Assembly: GCA_903896915.1 (NCBI GenBank)
Contig: CAITZN010000388.1
Span: 1 to 6,905, forward strand
Source of the DNA: an uncultured bacterium
GTDB lineage: Bacteria > Desulfobacterota > Desulfobulbia > Desulfobulbales > Desulfobulbaceae
Direction of reading: 5' to 3'
DNA: 6,905 bases
Part shown: piece after piece, positions 1-6,422 of the stretch
Layout of the letters: every line of letters starts with the position of its first letter
Position numbering within the stretch: the stretch's first letter is position 1
The notes under the pieces: generated by a model
What the model saw: the letters and a program-made list of their open reading frames with translations, nothing else
What the model was told of the DNA's origin: nothing
Databases searched by the model: none
Made by a program: the position numbers and the translations under genes

Positions 1-139
1 ACTGCACGTTTTGGGTTTGTGTCATACTCTCGATGGCCTTACTGATCAGATCAGCCGCCAGCTGCGGCTGTTCGTTGGCCACTCGCAACACAGAACCGCT
101 GAATGCCACCTTAGGATTAGAACTGCCAGTGATCTGCAT
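1..139 (-). CDS. Small protein of unknown function, N-terminal part (runs off the left edge)
   Basis: An open frame starts at the ATG at 139-137 and stays open for 46 codons to the window edge, so the C-terminus is missing. The start is supported by an AGGAG Shine-Dalgarno six bases upstream and a promoter-like pair further up. The visible protein begins MQITGSSNPKVAFSGSVLRV. Residues 14-39 alternate hydrophobic and polar residues in a way that suggests an amphipathic helix, followed by a Q/T-rich stretch. There is no signal peptide and no cysteine. The pattern recalls the short YjfB-like 'putative motility protein' family, but this is an impression from the helix pattern only. It lies downstream of mltB on the same strand but appears to have its own promoter. 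That it is a real gene is fairly likely; its function is unknown. Confidence 0.6.
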   Translation of the reverse strand, partial: MQITGSSNPKVAFSGSVLRVANEQPQLAADLISKAIESMTQTQNVQ

Positions 140-145
140 TGTCGA

Positions 146-150
146 CTCCT
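146..150 (-). promoter_or_regulatory. Shine-Dalgarno of the small left-edge gene
   Basis: On the minus strand this reads AGGAG, six bases before the ATG at 139. It sits inside an 11-base dyad, ACTCCTGGAGT (145-155), so the ribosome-binding core is one arm of a short symmetric site. This fixes the start of a gene whose reading frame is cut by the window edge. Confidence 0.6.
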
Positions 151-176
151 GGAGTTAATCTGATAGTCATTCTTAA

Positions 177-205
177 ATATTAAGGACTGCCTAGAGAAGA
201 GTCAA
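177..205 (-). promoter_or_regulatory. Sigma-70-type promoter for the small left-edge gene
   Basis: On the minus strand TTGACT (205-200) is followed after exactly 17 bases by TAATAT (182-177). The first hexamer matches the TTGACA consensus at five of six positions and the second matches TATAAT at four of six. Transcription would begin near 170, giving a leader of about 30 bases before the ATG at 139. The pair lies just past the mltB stop codon, so the small gene can be transcribed independently of mltB. Confidence 0.5.
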
Positions 206-226
206 CCAACTTTGCTGCTGGAGTAT

Positions 227-1432
227 TTACAACCTGTGCTTGATAGCCTGCGCCAGTTCGTGGACTGCCATCGCGTAATAGGCACTGTGGTTGTAACGGG
301 TAATGGTGTAGAAATTGGGATGACCGATCAGGTATTGATCGTGGTTTGCGTGGCGCAGCAGCAACAGACGCAGCGGCCCCTGACTGGCACACGGGCGTGT
401 CGGATGCAAGCCTGCCTGTTGCAACGCGGCAAGCGAATACTGGGTTTCTATGCCAGTTTCAAGCGTGACCACGCCCTTCGTCTGCAAGGGCGTGGTCACG
501 GGTTGGCCGGCTTGCCAGCCATGCTGCGCGAAGTAGTTGGCGACACTGCCGATGGCGTCTTCGGCATCCCACAAATCCCGCCGACCATCACCGTTAAAAT
601 CAACCGCCCATTGCAAAAAGCTGCTCGGCATGAATTGACCGAGTCCCATAGCCCCGGCAAACGAACCCACCGGCTTGGCCGGATCGATCCCCTCCTTCCG
701 CACCATCAGCAGAAAGTTTTCCAGCTCGCCGCGGAAATAGTCGCCGCGGCGGGCGTAATCAAAACCCAAAGTGGTCAAGGCATCAATGACGCGGTCCTTG
801 CCCACGTAGCTGCCGAAGGTGGTTTCAACGGCCAGGATGCCGAGAATGTACTCCTCAGGCACCCCGTATTTTTGAGAAGCGCGCTTTAGTACCTCACGAT
901 GGCGATTGGCAAACTCGACTCCAGCGGCAATGTGGCGTTCGTCCAGAAATTTTTCCCGATAACGAGTCCATCCACCAACACTTGGCTTACCTTTTAAGGT
1001 CAGATCAGACTTGGCGAGATAGTCGAGCGTCCAATTTTTACGGTGGGCCTGCGAAAACACACCCAGCAGGTATTCACGTTCAAAACCATGCTTCTGCACC
1101 ATCCGATCGACAAACTGCTGCAGGCTGGCATACCCGGCGAAATCCCCGGTAATACCCTGGGCATGGTACCTACCAACAGTGCCGCGCTTCGACACATCCG
1201 CGGAGTTGCCGGCCGCTGAGCGACTTGTTTGGGCATTCGCTGCAGACTTGCCCCCCGATTGATCGTATTTAACGGACTGCTCCGCACAAGCGGTCAGGCT
1301 CAAAGAGAGCAACACCACGCAATGCATGAGCAGGTTGCCACCTCGCTTGACTGGACGGGGCGAGGACAGATTCGCTTCCCACTTTTGAGGAGCATGAAAC
1401 AGTCGAAAGGGTTGGTGGGTGTTAATGGTCAT
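227..1432 (-). CDS. mltB: Lytic murein transglycosylase, MltB family lipoprotein
   Basis: Probable membrane-anchored lytic transglycosylase, which cleaves the MurNAc-GlcNAc bond of peptidoglycan with formation of 1,6-anhydro-MurNAc. The 401-residue frame has a basic n-region, a hydrophobic stretch and a lipobox LTAC at residues 46-49, so mature lipoprotein would begin at Cys49, followed by a Ser/Ala/Asn-rich linker to about residue 95. The catalytic domain follows: the ILAVETTFG motif carries the expected catalytic Glu203, GAMGLGQFMPSSF spans 260-272, and the EF-hand-like DFNGDGRRDLWD at 278-289 matches the calcium loop of E. coli MltB. The family C-terminus PNFYTITRYN starts at 372. The ATG at 1432 has AGGA ten bases upstream. 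An internal ATG at residue 36 also has a purine-rich sequence upstream, but starting there would remove the basic residues of the signal. The gene is somewhat longer than E. coli MltB because of the linker. It starts 59 bases after korB, so it may be the last gene of that transcript. Family assignment is secure; the exact paralogue name is not. Confidence 0.9.
   Translation of the reverse strand: MTINTHQPFRLFHAPQKWEANLSSPRPVKRGGNLLMHCVVLLSLSLTACAEQSVKYDQSGGKSAANAQTSRSAAGNSADVSKRGTVGRYHAQGITGDFAGYASLQQFVDRMVQKHGFEREYLLGVFSQAHRKNWTLDYLAKSDLTLKGKPSVGGWTRYREKFLDERHIAAGVEFANRHREVLKRASQKYGVPEEYILGILAVETTFGSYVGKDRVIDALTTLGFDYARRGDYFRGELENFLLMVRKEGIDPAKPVGSFAGAMGLGQFMPSSFLQWAVDFNGDGRRDLWDAEDAIGSVANYFAQHGWQAGQPVTTPLQTKGVVTLETGIETQYSLAALQQAGLHPTRPCASQGPLRLLLLRHANHDQYLIGHPNFYTITRYNHSAYYAMAVHELAQAIKHRL
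464..500. repeat. Perfect 15-bp inverted repeat inside mltB
   Basis: The arm CGTGACCACGCCCTT (464-478) is exactly complementary to AAGGGCGTGGTCACG (486-500), with a 7-base loop CGTCTGC between them. It lies within the coding sequence and encodes mltB residues 311-323, in the segment between the calcium-loop motif and the C-terminal motif. No run of T follows on either strand, so it is not a standard intrinsic terminator. In RNA it would form a very stable, G+C-rich hairpin. Confidence 0.85.
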
Positions 1433-1491
1433 GGTGCGATGGTCCTGAAAATTTAATAAATGCGACCTGTTCTGGTTGTTGCCATTATCGG

Positions 1492-2544
1492 TTATCGATG
1501 CCCGGCATTGATGGCCTCCAAAGCCGCGCCCCCCGGGCAGAGGTCGGCCTCGGCGAGACTATTGAGCGGCCGCAAGGTGGTATTGAGGATCTCGTGGGTA
1601 TCCAAGCTCTCCGGATTGACATAAAGCACCCCGGTGAGAATCATCCCCTGGGCCTTGTGGTCCTCAAGGGTGTCGATGGCCTGCCGACGGTCGGTGATAT
1701 CCGGGCCATGCGGGTGTTTGTGCAGATGGATCTGCGAGTTGTCGTGCAGAGTCACAGTCTCGACCACCTCTTCCAGATAGTCGGTGGTGATGCTCGGGCG
1801 GACGGGAACGAAATCAAAGGTGTTGGTGGCCTCGCTGTGTTCCCGCACCCAGTGGTAGCTCTTGGTCGACTCCGGATTATTGTTGAAAGTGACGCAAGGC
1901 GAGATGACATCGATGAAAGCCAGACCGCCATGCGACAATCCAGCCTTGATCATCGGCACCAGCTGCTGCTTGTCGCCCGAGAAACTGCGACCAACGAAAC
2001 CGGCACCCAACTGGATGGCCAGTTCGCAAAGATCGATGGATTCCAAAGCATTGGCCGGACCTTTTTTACTCTTGGAGCCTTTGTCGGCAGTGGCCGAATA
2101 CTGGCCTTTAGTCAGACCGTAGCAGCCGTTATTCATGACGATGTAGAGCATGTGCAGGTTGCGGCGCACCGCATGGATAAACTGGCCCATACCTATCGAA
2201 GCGGTGTCGCCATCGCCGGAAACCCCCAGATAGACCAGATCGCGGTTGGCCATGTTAGCCCCGGTGGCGATGGACGGCATCCGGCCGTGCACCGAATTAA
2301 AGCCATGCGATTTGCCAAGAAAGTAGGCTGGCGTTTTCGAGGAGCAGCCGATACCGGACATCTTGACTATGCGATGCGGCGGCAGGGCCAACTCAAAGCA
2401 GGCCTGAATGATGGCGTTGCTGATCGAATCATGCCCGCAACCGGCGCAGAGCGTGGAGATGAGCCCTTCATAGTCGCGGCGGTTAAAACCGGCGGCATTG
2501 GGCGGGAGGTCGGGATGACGGAAGGTCGGACGGGTAAAGGTCAT
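1492..2544 (-). CDS. korB: 2-oxoacid (probably 2-oxoglutarate):ferredoxin oxidoreductase, beta subunit
   Basis: Catalytic beta subunit of a CoA-dependent 2-oxoacid:ferredoxin oxidoreductase, binding thiamine diphosphate and one [4Fe-4S] cluster in the cytoplasm. The 350-residue length is normal for KorB. Cluster ligands are visible: CAGC at 33-36, Cys67 in SGIGCSS and Cys217 in ISPCVTFNN, the four-cysteine pattern known for this enzyme type. The thiamine-diphosphate/Mg motif is GDGD (110-113) followed by NN (138-139), and GLTKGQYS (143-150) is typical of KorB-like proteins. The start at 2544 overlaps the korA stop as ATGA and has a strong AAGGAGGTG sequence just upstream. The next gene on this strand, mltB, begins 59 bases past the stop. 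The family is certain; 2-oxoglutarate as substrate is inferred from overall similarity to KorAB rather than from a decisive residue. Confidence 0.93.
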   Translation of the reverse strand: MTFTRPTFRHPDLPPNAAGFNRRDYEGLISTLCAGCGHDSISNAIIQACFELALPPHRIVKMSGIGCSSKTPAYFLGKSHGFNSVHGRMPSIATGANMANRDLVYLGVSGDGDTASIGMGQFIHAVRRNLHMLYIVMNNGCYGLTKGQYSATADKGSKSKKGPANALESIDLCELAIQLGAGFVGRSFSGDKQQLVPMIKAGLSHGGLAFIDVISPCVTFNNNPESTKSYHWVREHSEATNTFDFVPVRPSITTDYLEEVVETVTLHDNSQIHLHKHPHGPDITDRRQAIDTLEDHKAQGMILTGVLYVNPESLDTHEILNTTLRPLNSLAEADLCPGGAALEAINAGHR

Positions 2545-4397
2545 AACGCACCTCCTTGGCCGGATGCGGTTGGTGACGGCAATAAACCATGCTCTTGCAG
2601 TACGGCGTCAAGGGCGCGGCTTAAGTAACGGCTGGCCACCGGCAGACCGTCGAAGCTGATAATCGGCACTAATTTCGACGGATCCAGGTTGCCCTCGTTG
2701 ATCAGCAGGGTGCGCATCTGGCTGTCACGGTTCTGTTCGATCACGAAAATCAGATCATGCTGCCGGATAAAATCCATCACCTCCTCCTGGAAGGGAAAAG
2801 CTCGAAGCCGCAGGCTGTTGATCGCCAGACCCCGGTGATAGAGACGATCGATCGCCTCGCAGGCAGAGTGAGTAGTGGTACCATAAAAAATCGCCCCCAC
2901 TTTGGTTTTGGGGTCACGAATCTTGACCTCAGGCAAAGGGACCAGACTTTTAGCAGTCTCCCACTTGAGCTGCAAGCGCTCCATGTTACGCACATAGCTG
3001 GTGCTGTCTTCGGTATAGCCGGAGTACTCGTTGCGAGAGGTCCCTCGAGTAAAATACGACCCCTTGGTGGGATGGGTGCCGGGATAGGTTCGATAGCAGA
3101 TACCGTCGCCATCTTTGTCGAGATAACGCCCCCAGTCCGTGGTCAGTGCCTCCAGCTGGGCGGCATCCAACACCTTGCCTCGGTCGTAACAGCGCGCCGC
3201 ATCCCACTGGAGCGGCGGGCACTGGTGGTCGTTCATCCCTAAATCGAGGTCGCTCATCACTATCACCGGCGTTTGCAGCCGTTCCGCCAGGTCAAAGGCA
3301 TCGGCGGTCATCTCAAAACATTCCTTGGGGTCACAGGGGAAAAGTAGCACCTGCTTGGTATCGCCATGAGAGGCATAAGCGCAGGCCAGGAGATCAGACT
3401 GCTGGGTCCGGGTGGGCATGCCGGTAGAGGGGCCGGTACGCTGAACATCGATCAGCACCACTGGTATCTCGGCAAAATAGGCGAGTCCGAGAAATTCGGC
3501 CATGAGCGAGATGCCCGGACCCGAGGTGGCAGTAAAGGCCCGCGCCCCGTTCCAGCTGGCCCCAATAACAATACCAATCGCGGCCAGTTCGTCCTCAGCC
3601 TGAACAATGGCCGCCTTGATCCGGCCGGTATCGGCTTCCATCCGAAATGTTTCAGCATACTTGCCAAAAGCCTCGATCACCGAAGTGGAAGGGGTGATCG
3701 GATACCAACCGACCACGGTGGCTCCGCCATAGAGGGCCCCCAGAGCGGCGGCGGCATTGCCATCCATGATGATCGCATCCCCAACCCGGTCGCTACGACC
3801 AATCGAAAGTTTGCATACGCGGGGAAAATGCTCGCCAGCATACTGATATCCCAACTGCAGGGCCTGGATGTTAGGTGCGGCCAGTTTAGGATTTTTGCGG
3901 AACTGGTTATTGAGGCTATCAATCAAAACCTGCAATTCTATGTCAAGCAACGAAGCCAAGGCTCCGACATAGATTATATTCTTGAGCAGAGGCCGCATGC
4001 GTGGATTATCGAAGGTCTCGTTGCACAACTGGGTCATGGGGATGCCGATTACCACCACATCGTCACGCTGGAAGTTCTCGGGTAGCGGCTTGGAGCTATC
4101 GAAGAGAAAATAGCCGCCGGACGCGAGCCCATCGTAATCCTGACGCAAAGTCTGGCCATTAACCGCCACCACCATGTCGACATCCCCCCGCCGACCCAGA
4201 TAGCCGTGCTCGTTGACCCGAACCTCGTACCAGGTTGGCAGCCCCTGGATATTGGAGGGGAAGATGTTTTTGGGGCTAACCGGCACGCCCATCCGGAACA
4301 CCGCCTTGGCGAACAGGTTATTGGCGCTCGCCGAGCCGGAGCCATTGACGTTGGCAAAACGGATGACAAAATCGTTGACGGCTTCCAACTGCTTCAT
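2541..4397 (-). CDS. korA: 2-oxoacid (probably 2-oxoglutarate):ferredoxin oxidoreductase, fused gamma-alpha subunit
   Basis: Partner of KorB; together they would convert a 2-oxoacid plus CoA to acyl-CoA and CO2 and reduce ferredoxin. The protein has 618 residues from the ATG at 4397, the usual size for a KorA in which the gamma domain is fused ahead of the alpha domain. The gamma domain covers roughly 8-185, opening with the Gly-rich NGSGSASANNLFAKAVFRMG. The alpha, thiamine-diphosphate-fold domain starts near 207, with the hallmark YPITPST at 232-238, the conserved TSGPGISLMAE at 291-301, and EQNRDSQMRTLL at 554-565 in the C-terminal domain. The frame can be extended to 4460, but 4397 is preferred: it forms an ATGA overlap with the stop of the upstream flavoprotein and begins at the conserved gamma domain. 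Its ribosome-binding sequence is weak (AGGCAGGG), fitting coupled translation. The family is certain; substrate identity is inferred. Confidence 0.92.
   Translation of the reverse strand: MKQLEAVNDFVIRFANVNGSGSASANNLFAKAVFRMGVPVSPKNIFPSNIQGLPTWYEVRVNEHGYLGRRGDVDMVVAVNGQTLRQDYDGLASGGYFLFDSSKPLPENFQRDDVVVIGIPMTQLCNETFDNPRMRPLLKNIIYVGALASLLDIELQVLIDSLNNQFRKNPKLAAPNIQALQLGYQYAGEHFPRVCKLSIGRSDRVGDAIIMDGNAAAALGALYGGATVVGWYPITPSTSVIEAFGKYAETFRMEADTGRIKAAIVQAEDELAAIGIVIGASWNGARAFTATSGPGISLMAEFLGLAYFAEIPVVLIDVQRTGPSTGMPTRTQQSDLLACAYASHGDTKQVLLFPCDPKECFEMTADAFDLAERLQTPVIVMSDLDLGMNDHQCPPLQWDAARCYDRGKVLDAAQLEALTTDWGRYLDKDGDGICYRTYPGTHPTKGSYFTRGTSRNEYSGYTEDSTSYVRNMERLQLKWETAKSLVPLPEVKIRDPKTKVGAIFYGTTTHSACEAIDRLYHRGLAINSLRLRAFPFQEEVMDFIRQHDLIFVIEQNRDSQMRTLLINEGNLDPSKLVPIISFDGLPVASRYLSRALDAVLQEHGLLPSPTASGQGGAL
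2549..2557 (-). promoter_or_regulatory. Strong Shine-Dalgarno of korB
   Basis: The minus strand reads AAGGAGGTG, with the GGAGG core six bases before the korB ATG at 2544. It lies inside the last codons of korA. Together with the ATGA overlap it allows both translational coupling and fresh initiation, and it confirms 2544 as the korB start. Confidence 0.8.
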
Positions 4398-6139
4398 AGC
4401 TGCCCTGCCTGTGCTGATTGATAGAAAAATTTCTGCATCTCCCAGGCCGAGGTCGGACACCGCTCCGCACAGATACCGCAGTGCAGACAGACGTTTTCGT
4501 CCTTGACCATCACCCGCCCGGTGGGCAGCGGCCCGGAAACATAGAGGCTCTGCCCGAGATCCAGTGCCGGGGCGCGGAGCCGGGCTCGCAGATCCTCTTC
4601 AGTGCCGTTGTCGATAAAATTGATACAGCTCTCCGGGCAGGCATCGACGCAGGCGTCACACTCGATGCATTCCCCAGCGTTAAACACCGTCTGTACATCG
4701 CAGTTAAGACAACGCAGCGATTCGGTCTGGCCGATCTTCTGATCAAAACCAAGTTCGACCTCAAGAAGCCTGTCTTTCAGAGTCTTAGCCTTGGCCAGCA
4801 TCGGCACGGCCTGGCGCTCGGTTTCAGCGACCTGATTGTGATAGAGCCAGTCATGCACCCCCATTTTCTGGCCGGCGAGATTAACCTGCGGTCCCGGCCG
4901 CTGGTTTACCGGTTTGCCCTGGCAGAACAGATCGATAGAGATGGCGGCCTGGTGGCCCTGGGCAACGGCGGTTATGATATTGCGTGGTCCAAAGGCGGCA
5001 TCGCCGCCAAAAAAGACCTGGGGGAGTGAGGCTTGCAGAGTCAGAGGATCGAGTACCGGCAGACCCCATTGATCAAACACAATGCCCGCATCCGCCTCGA
5101 TCCAGGGAAAAGCGTTCATCTGACCCACCGCCAGCAGAACCTCATCGCAGGCTATGAACACAGGCGGCTCGTTCAATCCCCGCCCCTGTTCGAACTCCAT
5201 CCCCATCAATTGCCCGTCCCGAATCACAAAGGCCAGGGGTGTGAGGTTGTCGATAATCGGAATACCCTCATGCTGGGCATCTTCAATCTCCCAATGCGCG
5301 GCCTTCATTTCGCTCTTCGGTCCACGCACCACCACCTGCACCTCTTCCCCGCCCATCCGCCTGGCAGTACGGCAGCAGTCCATGGAGGTATTGCCGCCGC
5401 CGATAACCAGTACCCTTTTACCGATACTTGTGATATGGCCGAAGACCACCCCGGCCAGCCAGTCGATGCCAACATGGATTTTGCCTTCGCCCTCCTGCCG
5501 TCCCGGCAGATCGGGCAGATCCCGACCGCGCGGCGCGCCGGTACCGACAAAGATAGCATCGTAATCCTGGGCCAGCAGGGCCTTCAGACTCTGTACCCGA
5601 TGATTAAAATGAGTGGTCACCCCCATGTCGAGAATGTAATTGACCTCTGTGGCCAGCACCGCCTCCGGCAAACGGAACGAGGGGAGTTGGCTGCGCATGA
5701 AACCGCCGCCCTTCTCCTGCTCATCAAACAGATCGACCTGGTAGCCAAGCGGCATCAAATCGCGGGCCACGGTCAGAGAGGCTGGCCCGCCGCCGACCAG
5801 GGCGACCTTCTTGCCATTCTTTACCTTTGGGACTTCAGGAAACCGTGCGGTCACCCCGAGGTCGCGGTTATCGGCGCAGACCCGTTTCAACCGACAGATA
5901 GCTACGGGTTCCTGCTCCACCCTGCCCCGGCGGCAGGCCGGTTCACAGGGGCGGTCACAGACCCGGCCCAAAACGCCGGGAAAGACATTGGAAACCCAGT
6001 TGATCATATAAGCGTCGGTATAACGCTTTTCACTGATCAAGCGGATATATTCCGGCACCGGGGTATGAGCAGGACAGGCGAACTGGCAATCGATGACCTT
6101 GTGAAAATATTCAGGATCTTCAATATCTGTTGGTTTCAA
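4394..6139 (-). CDS. GltD-like FAD/NAD(P) oxidoreductase with N- and C-terminal iron-sulfur domains
   Basis: Cytoplasmic flavoprotein of the glutamate-synthase small-subunit (GltD/NfnB/AegA-like) family, predicted to move electrons between NAD(P)H, FAD and iron-sulfur clusters. Numbered from the TTG at 6139 it has 581 residues. The N-terminal cysteine domain has C18-x3-C22-P and C61-x3-C65-x3-C69, plus C82 in PVAICRLKR. The FAD fold has GGGPAS at 116-121 and the NAD(P) fold GGGNTSMD at 247-254. At the C-terminus CLNC (477-480) precedes two ferredoxin motifs, C491/494/497/501 and C551/554/557/561. TTG at 6139 is chosen because GGAG lies eight bases upstream and conserved sequence begins at KPTDIEDPEYFHKV. 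An in-frame TTG at 6253 would add 38 residues from AT-rich DNA. The ATGA overlap with korA points to a shared complex or electron path. A true glutamate synthase role is unlikely, since no large subunit is nearby. The family is secure; the partner is inferred. Confidence 0.88.
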   Translation of the reverse strand: MKPTDIEDPEYFHKVIDCQFACPAHTPVPEYIRLISEKRYTDAYMINWVSNVFPGVLGRVCDRPCEPACRRGRVEQEPVAICRLKRVCADNRDLGVTARFPEVPKVKNGKKVALVGGGPASLTVARDLMPLGYQVDLFDEQEKGGGFMRSQLPSFRLPEAVLATEVNYILDMGVTTHFNHRVQSLKALLAQDYDAIFVGTGAPRGRDLPDLPGRQEGEGKIHVGIDWLAGVVFGHITSIGKRVLVIGGGNTSMDCCRTARRMGGEEVQVVVRGPKSEMKAAHWEIEDAQHEGIPIIDNLTPLAFVIRDGQLMGMEFEQGRGLNEPPVFIACDEVLLAVGQMNAFPWIEADAGIVFDQWGLPVLDPLTLQASLPQVFFGGDAAFGPRNIITAVAQGHQAAISIDLFCQGKPVNQRPGPQVNLAGQKMGVHDWLYHNQVAETERQAVPMLAKAKTLKDRLLEVELGFDQKIGQTESLRCLNCDVQTVFNAGECIECDACVDACPESCINFIDNGTEEDLRARLRAPALDLGQSLYVSGPLPTGRVMVKDENVCLHCGICAERCPTSAWEMQKFFYQSAQAGQL

Positions 6140-6147
6140 GAGCGTAA

Positions 6148-6152
6148 CTCCG
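6148..6152 (-). promoter_or_regulatory. Shine-Dalgarno deciding the TTG start of the flavoprotein
   Basis: The minus strand reads CGGAG, eight bases before the TTG at 6139. No ATG or GTG lies in frame near the point where family-conserved sequence begins, so this site is the main argument for initiation at 6139 rather than at the TTG/GTG pair at 6253/6250. Confidence 0.5.
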
Positions 6153-6291
6153 GGGCTGAGAGAAAAAAACCACGAAAAGAAAACAAGAATAATTGTTATA
6201 TGAGCCAGAATATATAAAAGAGGGGGGCAAAGAAAGAGTTTTCTCGACACCAAGGTAGAAAAGCTCCCTCATTCTCCCCCTAGGGGCCAAT

Positions 6292-6304
6292 CCTGTAAAA
6301 CAGG
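6292..6304. promoter_or_regulatory. Candidate operator, copy 1 (CCTGTAAAACAGG)
   Basis: CCTGT-AAA-ACAGG is a perfect dyad that extends one base on each side to TCCTGTAAAACAGGA (6291-6305). It matches the second copy at 6410-6422 at 11 of 13 positions, differing only in two A/T changes in the centre. It lies about 150 bases upstream of the flavoprotein start. Repetition of a dyad upstream of an operon suggests a dimeric regulator, but none can be named from the sequence. Confidence 0.4.
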
Positions 6305-6409
6305 AAAATAAAAAGCAGCATGGTCATTTTCCGAATTATTTTCATGGAGAATTTGCAATGGTTCTGCTTCTATGAGACACTAGAACTCGAGATAAATAAA
6401 AAAACTAGT

Positions 6410-6422
6410 CCTGTTAATCAGG
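6410..6422. promoter_or_regulatory. Candidate operator, copy 2 (CCTGTTAATCAGG)
   Basis: CCTG-TTAAT-CAGG is a dyad sharing the pattern CCTGTWAAWCAGG with the copy at 6292-6304; the two centres are 118 bases apart. It lies about 130 bases upstream of the divergent sensor gene, so a protein bound at both sites could act on either transcript. A partial third copy, AAACAGGAA at 6484-6492, repeats one flank of copy 1 exactly (6298-6306). Confidence 0.4.

Noticed and set aside
1433..1491. Terminator or promoter between korB and mltB
   Set aside because: No stable hairpin with a T run and no convincing -35/-10 pair is visible. The repeated TTATCG near 1486-1497 is too short to mean much. Read-through from korB is possible but not shown.
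1498..2628. Long plus-strand open frame (376 codons) antisense to korB
   Set aside because: It runs almost exactly opposite korB, whose product has all family motifs. The translation shows no recognisable domain, and long antisense frames are common opposite G+C-rich genes.
4398..4460. Extended korA start at 4460
   Set aside because: The extra 21 residues overlap the C-terminal coding sequence of the flavoprotein and precede the conserved gamma domain. ATG at 4397, with the ATGA overlap, is the better start.
5033..6217. Long plus-strand open frame (394 codons) antisense to the flavoprotein
   Set aside because: It is a shadow of a gene with clear FAD, NAD(P) and ferredoxin motifs. Its translation is Pro/His/Gln-rich without any family pattern.
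6277..6305. Intrinsic terminator for the intergenic region
   Set aside because: CCCCTAGGGG has no loop, and the 6-bp stem at 6291-6305 is not followed by a T run in the direction of transcription on either strand.
6280..6345. 21-codon minus-strand frame in the leader (MKIIRKMTMLLFIFLFYRIGP)
   Set aside because: It looks like a small hydrophobic leader peptide, but there is no Shine-Dalgarno before its ATG and T-rich DNA gives such sequences by chance.
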